Source of the DNA: Aphelocoma coerulescens
Taxonomy: Eukaryota; Chordata; Aves; Passeriformes; Corvidae
Assembly: GCF_041296385.1 (NCBI RefSeq)
Contig: NC_091014.1
Location: forward strand, 51,416,078-51,480,077
DNA length: 64,000 bases
Reading direction: 5' to 3'
Within the stretch, counting starts at the first letter, position 1. The number at the start of each line of letters is the position of its first letter. The position numbers and the translations under genes are program-made. Below the pieces are notes generated by a model that was given only the letters and a program-made list of their open reading frames with translations, was not told the origin of the DNA and made no database searches. Shown in pieces: positions 26,101 to 35,940 of the stretch.

Positions 26101-26543
26101 GACTGGGACAAGAAGCCAGAAGGGCAGGACAGACAAGGCAAGCTGGTGGAGACAAGACAAAAGAGGTCAGCAGTGGGAGAGGAAATCTAAACCATGGAGT
26201 TTGGCAAAGTGTTGGCTTATTCATTACACAAAATCAAACACTGCAAACAGAGAAAACATCAGCATTATGGTTATTCAGCCAAATTGAATGCATTTTGCAT
26301 CCATTTTGCATAACGACTAAGAATCGGTCCCAAATCAACAATTTTTCTTGCAGGACCCTGGTCTCATTGAATGCACTAGATAGATTAATTTGGGAATCAA
26401 ACTTAGCTGTTTGGAAAGTGGGCAGTAATCAAGTGAGAGGTTGAGAACGGAAAAAAAACAGGAAAATCCTATAGCTACACCAGCTGAAAGGTGTACTGCA
26501 AAGCTGGATTTGTCCCTGCCTCTGCAAAAGGCCATGGTGGTAT
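23179..26543. other. GRIN2A intron, no exon seen
   Basis: Apart from the CR1 fragment at 24078-24350, I see only unique AT-rich sequence. Confidence 0.65.
24078..24350 (+). mobile_element. CR1 LINE fragment, 3' end
   Basis: A short 5'-truncated CR1 copy. It shows the conserved non-coding 3' portion (TAGATTGTATATAAGGAAAA, AACTTCTTCACTGAAAGGGT, AGCACTGGAACTGGCTGCCC). The tail GACTCAATGATCTCTGAGG then CCCAACCTAAATAATACTTT, ending in GATTCTATGA, resembles CR1-X-type ends. No coding part remains. The tail is similar to the one on the SINE at 35793, which fits the same enzyme machinery moving both. Confidence 0.92.
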
Positions 26544-26654
26544 GAATGGAATGGAATGGAATGGAATGGAATAGAATAGAATAGAATAGAATAGAATAGA
26601 ATAGAATAGAATAGAATAGAATAGAATAGAATAGAATAGAATTAGAATAGAATG
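26544..26654. repeat. Compound pentanucleotide repeat (GAATG)5(GAATA)14
   Basis: Five GAATG units (26544-26568) are followed by about fourteen perfect GAATA units (26569-26640), then one irregular ATTAGAATAGAATG stretch that runs into CR1. On the other strand the units are CATTC and TATTC. The tract sits exactly where the CR1 3' tail should be, so it most likely grew from the tail motif. The motif classes equal GGAAT (as in human satellite III) and ATTCT (as in the human SCA10 repeat) by rotation; this is a statement about sequence only. Confidence 0.97.
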
Positions 26655-26945
26655 TTTCAGTTGAAAGGGACCAACAACAATCATCTAGTGCAAATGCCTC
26701 CTAAACACTGACAGGCTTGGAGCATTGACCACCTCTCCGAGAAGCCCGTTCCAGTGTTTGACCACCCTCTCAGCAAAGAAAACCTTCCTAATGTCCAGTC
26801 TAAACCTCATATGGCACAGCTTCAAACCATTCACATGCATCCTATTACTGGATACCAGGGAGAAGAGATCAGTAAAATCTTTTAAACCATATTTTTTCAC
26901 AAGCAGTCTCTAAATCTGTGCACCCCCTTTTCTGGATGCTTAACA
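26651..26945 (-). mobile_element. CR1 LINE fragment, minus strand
   Basis: Read on the plus strand this is the reverse complement of a CR1 3' region: TTTCAGTTGAAAGGGACCAA, CATCTAGTGCAAATGCCTCC, CCCGTTCCAGTGTTTGACCA, AACCTTCCTAATGTCCAGTC, then the block with CATCCTATTACTGGATACCA. The 3' end of the element lies at the low-coordinate side and is joined directly to an expanded pentanucleotide run instead of the usual octamer tail. The high-coordinate (5') edge is approximate because similarity fades after about 26900. Confidence 0.9.
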
Positions 26946-29900
26946 AAAGCTGGACAGTTCCTCTGGCCCCTCTTCTTTGGTCTGCTGGCAATTCCAAACA
27001 AAAATAAGTACTGTACTGAGAGCCCAATTCTGGCAAATCAGTAAGTATAAAGTTCTGACTTTGTTGAAAGAAGATATACATATATTCAGCCTGTCTTCTT
27101 TTGAATCTGAACATCATTTTTTCAAATGAAAGGAAGATACGTATTGAAGTCATAAACTAATTTGAATTCGAAATTCAGTGTTTCATCTCAAATATATTGA
27201 AAGAAATAATTCAAATTAAAATTAAAAAAAGGAAATGGTTTGGAGGCTGTTTTGCTTTTCTCCTGGGTTCAAGACTATTTCTGCAAAACAAACAATTATA
27301 CAGCGTATAAACAAACAGGCCATATAACTTGTATGTCACCAAATCTGTATTTCTACATTAATAAAAAATCAATGAAAACTGGTGCTCAGTCCTAGGTAAG
27401 ACTTGGCAGGGGGCAATTGAAGAATTGCTGAGTTGAAGACAAAGAGAAATTTGCTTTGAACACTGAAAGCATTCTGTAATGATCAGTACTTTGAATAATG
27501 AGATGCTAGGTGTCTCAGATGGGCCATGAAAAATTAATAGACATTTTTGACCTTAATCTTGCTGCACCTCAGTTCCCCACCTATACAGTAGATTTACATA
27601 AAGCAGCTTGTGTCCTCTCATCTCGTAGGAGTAGGGTGAAAATCTATGAACTTCATGATGTGCTGAGATACTGGCCTAACGTGCCACAGATTTGCCTTGA
27701 GACCAAGAATCCTCAATTCTCAGCAGCCTGTTAAAGCAGACACAATACAAAGCTTAAAGATACACATTAGGCAAGGCAAAGGAAACAAAATACTGAATCA
27801 CTGCTCAGTCAGGAAATGTCACCCATCCTGCATACAGAGGCAGGCAGGGGTCCTACCTTGAAAGATAGTACTGAAACCACTGCTCTGTAATGCATAGACA
27901 CAAGAATGCCAAATTAAGATTGCAGCCTTAATTCTGGCATTTTCTTCTGTTTGAAGTGCTTGCCTTTGCAACCTAAATATTCTTCTGACACAGTTGTGTG
28001 TACATAATATATGAAAGGCTCTTGGCTCGGGGGCCTTGGGCTTCACAGAACATTGCAGCAGTCCCCCTGAGTTTTCCTCCCCGGTTATTTTGCTTCCAGC
28101 TCATACCAGTTTTGCAGCACTGTATCAGAGCTTGTCTTTTCCTGTCTCCCTGCTTTACCACATGCCCTTCCTCAGAACTGCTTCCTCACCTGCAGCCACC
28201 CACCCTGCCAGCTCCCCAGCACTGGCTTTCATTGCTGCATTGTTAATTATTTGCTTGGGCAATCATGATCCTAGGACTACGAGCACAGACAGAGGTCTCG
28301 CTTCATTAGATATAAAACAGCAAATACAATAGCTAGAGGTTTCCTAATTTCAGGGCAAAATTGCAATAGTGTTTGCTTTCTGCATCCTTCCCAGATCTGG
28401 TGCATGATGCAGAGGTGCCTGCCTCCATCTCTTCTTTCTTTGCAACCTTCCACCCAGTAACTGTAGTGGTGGGAGGCAGAAAGGAAAACCTTGACTCATC
28501 ACACCTGTCTCTAATGGCAGTTGTCATGCTCCTTCTAACCCCAGGTTCCCTAACATTTTCACTGCTGTATAACTTCTGTAGTATAGTCCCTATTCATACC
28601 TCTTTACCTGAACAGCAGCTTAAACATTCCCAACTTCTCACCTGAAAGCTCCTTTTGGGGTAAAACTCCCTTCAGAGAATTTCTGGTATGGTTTTGTTCA
28701 GCCTGCAAAATATGCCCAAAGCCTATGCAAAGACCATACAGACAACAAGTTTGCATCAAATGAAACAAAGAGACCAGATTAGGGTGGGAGTAGGAGCTGA
28801 TGTTTAAAAAAATTCTGTGCAGAGGGAGAGATAACTTAGACATTGCCAAAAAGGCACTTCTTGAAGAAAAGAGTTCAGAGCTTCTTTAGTTTTCAACTTT
28901 TTTTTCCTACTAATACTAAGCTTCAGAAGTTGAAAATGTCAAAACAATAGACAAAGACCAATCCAGTCCAAACGGTGGATAATCCTCTTCTCCCTGGCAT
29001 CATGACACCAGTCAGTGCAAGATTCTCCTTTGCTATCACCCCTTGTCCTGTCCTGTTGTAAGTTACTGACTCACTCCTTTTTCTTTCTCTTTCTCTCCCT
29101 TTTCTCTCTCTCTCCTGGCTCTCTCCTCTGGCTCTCCCTGGTGAACAGTGAGCTGCAAGAAGCATTCCTGGGCTAAAAATTAACATATTAATGAAGAAAG
29201 AGCCTTGAAGAAGGGTTGAGAGATGGGGAGAAAACAGAGAGAGGAAGAAGACAGAACAAAATAACAAAGGGAAGATATAATGAAGAAGGGACACAGAGCC
29301 AAAGCACAAAGGGAGGGAAAAAAAACGCCTTTCTTGGGAACTTGTGCTATTTCAAACACTTCCATGGGAAGAAAAGATGAAAGAGAGGAAAAGAAAGGGG
29401 TTAGGAAAAATGGGGTGGCTCTTCTGTTTTAAGATAAGATTTAATATTTCTATAGAAAAGAATCACGTATTGAGGGAAGGATAAGAAAATGGAAGATGGG
29501 AGTGATGGAAGGACATAGAGACACACAAAGGGGACATGACTGATAACAAGAGCAGTGGGTTCATCCCTAGCTGTTTGCAAAACACCATGAGCATGGAATC
29601 ATGGAAATACCAGTACAATAAGCTTTCCCTATGGGCTATTGCCTCCCCTGCAACCTCCTGTTCTCTTCTTCCACAATGTAAACCTGCAAGCCTGCCCCAA
29701 AAATTATGCTGAAAAAGAAGGATAAAAGGTCAATTAGCAAGGACTACTGTTGATCTGGCAAGCTCACAGACGTCCCACTCCCAACCCCTCTCAGTGGTCT
29801 CTCAGGCAAACAGTGGGAAACCCATTAGGATCAGTGAGTTGAGGAGGAAGCAAAAAAATTGTTAGTTCAAACATCTAAGTACTTGTTCCATCCTCTCTGT

Positions 29901-31587
29901 TCCTCTATTTGACTACCCACCATTTACATCCTTCTATAGAAGCACTGCAGAAGAACAGATTCTGAATAATGCCAAAGAATATATTCTAAATTTCCTCTTG
30001 CACCCGCTGGCCAGAACAAGCCCACCATTCTCATGCCTGCTGACAAGACAAAAGGGGGGAAAAAAAAAAGGATTCTTGGCCTGAAGAAGGAACATAAAGA
30101 AATAGCATTTTTAGTGGTGAAATACGTGACAGACATTGCAAAACCAAGGCATAAGGACTTGACTAGGAAAACAAGCTTTTTGGCATAGGTCTACATCAGT
30201 AAAGGTGTGAGCTGTTACCAGAGAGCCATTCTTGTAAAACAGACCTGTCTCAGTTTATCCCCATCTTTCACAGTCCCACCAGCATTTGCCACCAGAGAAA
30301 AACTTGTTCCACAGCTCCCTGGTGGTACCAAGCCTTGACACCCCACCAGACTACAGCAACACTGAGAACACCCTCAATACCCTCAGTGCTGAGGCCCACG
30401 GTCTTGTGCAGCAGCCTCCTAGAGGTGTAGTGATTAAGTAAATAGCCTAAGGCACAACAGTGCTTGTCTCCTTGACCAGCCCAACACCTCCTTTCTTCTA
30501 TGATGGTGACGGGAGCGGACCAAGGACTGTTTTCCACTCAGCCATCTCCAGAGGAGACCCCTAGGTGCTACCACACAGCTTGTTTTGATACTTAAAGAAA
30601 CTTTCAGCATGAACCTCTGTCACAAATGTGACAAATTTATATGGCTGCTTTCCCTTGACTTCTCAGGTGACAAGGGGAAGTTCAGGGATTTCCTGGCATA
30701 GGAGTTCCCACTGCTCAGCTTCAGCAGAATAGCCACAGCCAAAGTCACAGCATCCATGCAACTACCTAGCTTTGGGTACTTCTGCTGCTCTGACCTGTGG
30801 CATCTGAAAAGGCAAGGCAAGCTGCAAACCACACAGAGGAATAAAAGTCAGTGTCATCCACAGCCCTCCACTCAGAGAACCAGCTGCATGTCCTTCACAG
30901 TGAGTGCTCTAAAACCAAGCCCAGTGATGCTTTATATTTCCCCAAGTGGTCCTCCAGCTGCACCACATCCCTACACTCCCTTTCTGTCAGTGCCTTCCTC
31001 TGGGGACCTGCTTCCACACTGACAACTGATGGCTGCGACAAATGTTTCTGAGCTGCTGCAGCTGAGCACCAAGAGGCAGAATCCCTTCTGCAGGCTTTGT
31101 GATGATCCAGAAGTGGGTGACAAAAAGGGACAAAATCAGCAACAAAGCAAACCAGCCTGATCTGCAATGCAAGTTGGTGGATGCCTCTCACTTGGGCAGC
31201 TCTCCTCTCCCCTGTGGCTAATCCTACCCCTGAATGCCTACATACCCTCCTTACTGGCTTACATGATACTCCCAGTGCCCCCCACTGTTAGGAATGCCAT
31301 GCTTTTCTCATCTGGCTCCCTCACTCTGCCAAACTTTCTTGTTAAGCAATTTCATGGAACTATAATAAACTATTCCAAATCGATTTCACAGCATTGCAAA
31401 GCTTGTGCCTTCATCAATTCAAACTTGAGCCTTCCATGCAAAATTGCTTGGAGAAAAAAATACAAATCAGTAAATTAAGTAAACTTCTCACTCTAGACAG
31501 TCAAACTGGGGCCTTTTCCAGAACTATCATCTTTCCACAGCCACCAGAGAAACTGTGGCTTGGTGCCACCTCCAGGGCATTTCCTGG
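26946..31587. other. GRIN2A intron, no exon seen
   Basis: Unique sequence with the pyrimidine/purine tracts at 29060-29400 and an A-run near 30060. No gene is recognised. Confidence 0.65.
29060..29400. repeat. Pyrimidine tract followed by a long purine tract
   Basis: 29065-29140 is C/T-rich (CTTTTTCTTTCTCTTTCTCT, CCCTTTTCTCTCTCTCTCCT). 29212-29400 is A/G-rich (GAGAGATGGGGAGAAAACAG, AGAGAGGAAGAAGACAGAAC and so on). The two face each other across about 70 bases, so partial pairing is possible. There is no coding content. Confidence 0.75.
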
Positions 31588-32010
31588 AGCACCTCTCCTG
31601 TGAAGAAAGGATGAGAGAATTGGGTTTGCTCAATCTGGAAAAGAGAAGCCTTTGGGATGACCTAATTGTGGCCTTTCAGTACCTGAAGGAAACTTACAGG
31701 AAAGATGAGGCAAGACGATTTAAAAGAGCGTGCAGTGACAGGATGAGGGGGAATGGGTTCAAACTGAAAGAGACTAAGTTTAGATTATGTATTAGGAAAA
31801 AATTCTTTACTGTGAGGGGGGTGAGGCACTGGAACAAGTTGCCCAGAGAAGCTGAGGATGCCTCATCCCTGGGGATGTTCAAAGCCAGGTCAGATGGGAC
31901 TCTGAACGATCTGGCCTAGCTGAAGATATCCCTTCCATGGCAGGGGGCTTGGAACTAGATGATCTTCAAGGTCCCCTTCCAACTCGAACCATTCTGTTAT
32001 TCTATGATTC
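31588..32010 (+). mobile_element. CR1 LINE, 5'-truncated copy
   Basis: Clear CR1 3' region. Remnant coding similarity (LRELGLLNLEKRSLWDDLIV-like, then AFQYLKE) is followed by GACAGGATGAGGGGGAATGG, TTCTTTACTGTGAGGGGGGT, GAGGCACTGGAACAAGTTGC, CTAGATGATCTTCAAGGTCC and the tail CATTCTGTTATTCTATGATT. It is longer and less diverged than the copy at 24078. The open frame from 31560 to 31919 is CR1-derived and should not be read as a host gene. Confidence 0.95.
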
Positions 32011-32296
32011 ATCTGACCTCTAGTCTCACATTTGCAAAAAGCAAGACCTTCTCCATCTCAAAGCTACATTAAAACCAAAATAGATCTGCAAGTAAAGCCC
32101 CCCAATATCTCAGCTACATGCCTGAAAGGAAAGGAAAAGGAAAGTGAGACAAGGGCAGCAGAGCATGAAGAATTCTGAAATAATGGTTCTGCTGCACTTC
32201 CTGGATCTGGGCAAGTCAAATGCTGGAAAGCCTAATATCCCACGCTGCCCTGCAGAACAGCTTTTTGACATGAATACATACTAGGCATACTGAAGA

Positions 32297-32548
32297 GCAG
32301 CTGCTCGATGTTCAGATTTATTCAGAGGCTGTAAGCATCTGTATTTTGCACCTCAAAGTCTTCACAGTCCCTTGGTGACGCTGAAGAGCATTTTGTCATG
32401 GCTTAAGCATCAGCTCTTGTATCGTCTCACCATGCCCTACGTCACCACTCAGATGCAGAAGGACAACATCAGCATCTTTGTGAAGAAGGTGGAAAGCATT
32501 GCTTGCAGCAATCTGTTTGAGGTACCTCATGTCATTCACAGGGCCTAA
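32297..32548 (+). other. Coding-like block, unidentified (possible pseudogene or exon)
   Basis: One plus-strand frame stays open for roughly 83 codons up to TAA at 32546-32548. The part from the ATG at 32432 to 32521 has strongly coding-like codons. It reads MPYVTTQMQKDNISIFVKKV, then ESIACSNLFE, with C or G at most third positions and an AAG/GAC/AAC/ATC-rich pattern unlike the surrounding intron. After GAG at 32521 comes GTACCTC, a donor-like sequence. I do not recognise the protein. No poly(A) tail or clear acceptor was seen. It runs opposite to GRIN2A. It could be a fragment of an old processed pseudogene, an exon of an antisense transcript, or chance. Confidence 0.3.
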
Positions 32549-34426
32549 TCTGTCAGTGACACATTAAGAGGGAAGAAGGCAATGAAAGCTTTTGGGAGGA
32601 CCATCTTTTATATATGACATCTATTACCCATGTGGCTGCATCCTCTCAGAGTTTCATTGCCATCAACCCTTTTGCTCCCCATCCAGTTCTGGATATCGCT
32701 CGTCTGTAACCAGTGGCAAGTACACAGCAGCCTTGTTGGACGTCTCCCTCTGCCCAGGGCTGTCTCCAGGGCAAATATGCAGATAATCAATGTAGAATCT
32801 AGATAAATCATCTCAAAACATGTCATGCTCTTGGAATGAAGGAGGTCACTGAAATTAGGTATCATTTGCTCTTGAAGTCTGCATGCTGGAAAAGCTGCTA
32901 ACCTCCTTCCTGAAACCACTTCTGGAGCTGCTGGCTGCCTGTTTCGCACAGGCACACGAGAGGCATGTGTGGCACTGCCGCTAATATCTTGCTCTCATTA
33001 AACACCCCCAATGTCTTGGCGAAAATCCACCTCTAGTAAATTCATTCTGCCAGCTGAAATTCCTCGTGCAGCTCAGCAAAGGTGCAGTATTCATCTCTAC
33101 TTCATACTCTATTCTGTTAAACAGTTGCTCTATTTCGCCCCAGAGATGGCTGAATTTTTGTGGTGAATTAAGCCATCCCTTTCTACTTTGTAAAGTGCTT
33201 TGGAACTGCAGATAAAAGATGCTACGGCTTGTCATAAATAAATGCAAGATGCTGACGCTGCTACTGAAGGTAGCCATCTTGCTGAAAAATGGTTTCATTT
33301 GTGACACTAATAATACAGGGAAGAACACTGGGCAAGACACTGAAAACTCATTTCCATCTTGTTTTAATACAGCTTCAAAAACCAGAAAAATAGTCAGCAT
33401 TGAGTCAGCATTTGTGCATTTTTAGCCACTGTCACACTACAGAGATTCATGGGTTTTCAGTCCATTGTGGCAGCTCTCTTCCACCATGACCACACCATCA
33501 AGAGGATGAACTCTTTGTCTGATTATCTGCTGTCTCTCCAGATCCTTAACAAAGACCATCAATAAGTTCACCACAGCTGGTTTTCCACCATTTGTCATGG
33601 TACACTACTGCAAGGGGGAGGCCTAATCACCTTAGCATCTTTATTCAATCAAGACAGGTGTAGAGACCTGTTTGGTGTGATATAACAAGCTCAGAAGTCT
33701 CTCCACAGGGGTGGAAAAGAGCTTTCTTTGCATGAAGATGGCTGGCAGCATTCAGCCTGATTGATCATTTCAAGGGCAACTATGGTTAGATTTTAATATT
33801 CATCTATTAAGGTGCTTGCAGGCTTGAGTAGGGACATTTTTATTACTTAAATCAGGAGAGAACATGCTGCAGAAATGATAGAGCAGGGTGTACTGAGCAA
33901 GCTGACAGGTCTCTGCTATTTCTATTTTCTTTGTTATTTTTTCACTCACATTCAAGCTTTTTAAATACCACATTTCTAGATTATATTTCATTCAAATACT
34001 TCAAGAAATATAGTGCACGGTGAATGTCCAATACAAAAAAAATTACACTAAGGTAACATACATCACCCTCGAATGTTTATATTCAAAATCACATTTTCTA
34101 ACCTTAGCAAAGCAGGAATCCTTTGTCTAACAGTGCAAGCCTGAAGTTTGAAGTGAAGCTAGCTTTGAGTTATTTGTCCACACCAACAGAAATCCCACTG
34201 CTGGCTAATTATTTGAAAGCAGAACAAATTCATTCATTTCACACTCTCTTAACTCAAAATTGGATGAACAGGGATTTTTTGCTCAGATTTTTCAAAAAAT
34301 GTTCACCTTTGGACTGTGAATGAAAGTAAAATTTGCAAAGTAAAACAAAATGTACTTTAAAAATTATTGCTACTTGAAAATAGGCCATTGAAGAGGTCTG
34401 TGCACTGCAGAGGGAGGTCTGGATTC

Positions 34427-34465
34427 TGCACAGGTAACAGGTATTCAAAACCTGTTACCTGTGCA
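34427..34465. repeat. Perfect 16-bp inverted repeat with 7-base loop
   Basis: TGCACAGGTAACAGGT (34427-34442) is followed by the loop ATTCAAA and then ACCTGTTACCTGTGCA (34450-34465), the exact reverse complement. The stem forms equally on either strand or in the GRIN2A pre-mRNA. Each arm holds two CAGGTA/CAGGTT-type motifs, which look like ZEB/SNAI E2-boxes or like 5' splice-site cores. No transposon ends are visible outside the stem. Confidence 0.95.
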
Positions 34466-34518
34466 AATTTGGTTGGGTCCCTTTCAGATAAGTATTCAGC
34501 TGCCCCACAGATATGCAG

Positions 34519-34543
34519 ATCCACATTTTCCCAAAATGTGGAT
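34519..34543. repeat. Perfect 11-bp inverted repeat with CCC loop
   Basis: ATCCACATTTT (34519-34529), the loop CCC, then AAAATGTGGAT (34533-34543). It is a second perfect hairpin only 53 bases after the larger one at 34427-34465. Confidence 0.93.
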
Positions 34544-35792
34544 ACAAGACTCAAGTAACCCTTCAAGCAATGATTTTGAAAGGAATTTCATCAGCAGCAT
34601 CTAGTCAGGAGTGCTCTAAGCCTCAATTCAGAAAAGCACTTGACCACGCACAATCTCTTGGACAAAGCATAGATGGCAAAAGCCACTGAACAGCAGGTGC
34701 TTCTGCAGGGGAGCAGGCAGCTGCTTGACAGGGCTCAGCTCCATCACACAAGCATGTAGGACAGAAAGGGGAAAAGACCACCCCATTGAAAGTTAAACCA
34801 CAGGAAGTGTTAAAACTGCAGAACATTAAAAAATCTCATCCCAGACATACCAGGGTTAATACCTCCACTCTTTTCCAAGCAAGGTCACCTAAATTAATTT
34901 TTTTCCTTTTTTTTAGTGAATTTCTGACAACACAAAGGCTGTCATGCCTCCCCCCTCCCCACCTTCCAGGAGGGAGCACTAGGTGCAAGCAGCAATGGTG
35001 TCTTGTCAAACCGAATCATGAACCCAAATTGCATCAAAGAGAAGAAAAAGCTGCTCCAGAGTTGCACAGGGAGCCATAGCAACATGGCAGTTCCTATTTT
35101 TAAAAACTTGAAAGATAGTAAGAACATTAAGTCTGAGGGGAGGAGAGAGGGGGGAATTAAAAAAAAACCAAAAAACCCCTACGTTTCTATCAGAAAGGAA
35201 AAAAAATGCACATGTTCCTGATTGGCGCCAGTGATGAAGCCACATATGGCCAGCCATCAGTGTGCAGGTGTGCAAGCCAGAAAATATCCATTGCCCCATC
35301 AAGCCAGTTCTTGAAGGAAAGAGGGTATTTCTCACCTTCCCTCTGCTGCTCTGGTAAAGCAGGATTTCAAATTCCCTGAGGCGCTTTAAAGCCCACAGCG
35401 CCCTAACTGCATTTTGTGATCAGAGCAGGATCAGCAATGGCGTAGCTGGTGCTAAACTCTAGCCAGAGCCGGGTTTGTGGTTTCAAAGCTCCACCACAGA
35501 GGGAGGATTTTGACTCATTTTCCATGAGGAGTGGAGAGAGTCTGAATGCACACGTTAAACATATTGTCACCAGCAAGTGAAGTTGCCACGGTATTAGCAC
35601 TAATTGGACTTGGCTGCAGAGCAGAAGATGTCTCAGAGGGCTGGAAGCAGAACATGGACATTTTCCCATCTGGAAACTGGTGGTGCATACCAAAATTCAT
35701 TCCCAGCTGGTGGATTTTGGAGGCGTTTATGAAAGGGTATGTCCTTTAATCAAAAGATAACCCTTGCCAAAAACCCACCACTTCATGTGAAC

Positions 35793-35940
35793 CCTTCTAT
35801 TAGTTCAGTTGGTTAGAGCAAGGTGCTAACAAAAGCAAGGTTGCAGGTTCAATCCCTGCACAGGCCATTCACTTAGGAGTTAGACTCAATGGTCCTTGTG
35901 GGTCTCTTCCACTCAGAATATTTTGTGATTCTGTGATCCT
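35793..35940 (+). mobile_element. tRNA-Ile-derived SINE with CR1-like tail (TguSINE1-like)
   Basis: The head is a tRNA-like unit. The A box TAGTTCAGTTGG is at 35801-35812, followed by GTTAGAGCAAGGTGCTAAC, and the B box GGTTCAATCC is at 35846-35855 with GCACAGGCCA after it. This fits a decayed tRNA-Ile. The anticodon loop reads CTAACAA rather than CTAATAA, and the 5' acceptor arm no longer pairs well. The tail (AGACTCAATGGTCCTTGTGG ... TTTTGTGATTCTGTGAT) copies a CR1-X-like 3' end. The tRNA head fused to a CR1 tail is the layout of the songbird SINE TguSINE1. Both polymerase III promoter boxes are still recognisable, but it is not a functional tRNA gene. Confidence 0.8.

Larger units (their letters stand above)
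32549..35792. other. GRIN2A intron, no exon seen
   Basis: Unique sequence except for the two hairpins at 34427-34543. A-rich short runs lie at 35160-35210. Confidence 0.65.

Noticed and set aside
31560..31919. 119-codon plus-strand open frame
   Set aside because: It lies in a CR1 copy and spells a remnant of the CR1 protein plus non-coding tail; it is not a host gene.
35793..35866. Functional tRNA gene
   Set aside because: The A and B boxes are present, but the acceptor stem is not paired, the anticodon loop is altered and a CR1-like tail follows; it is a SINE.
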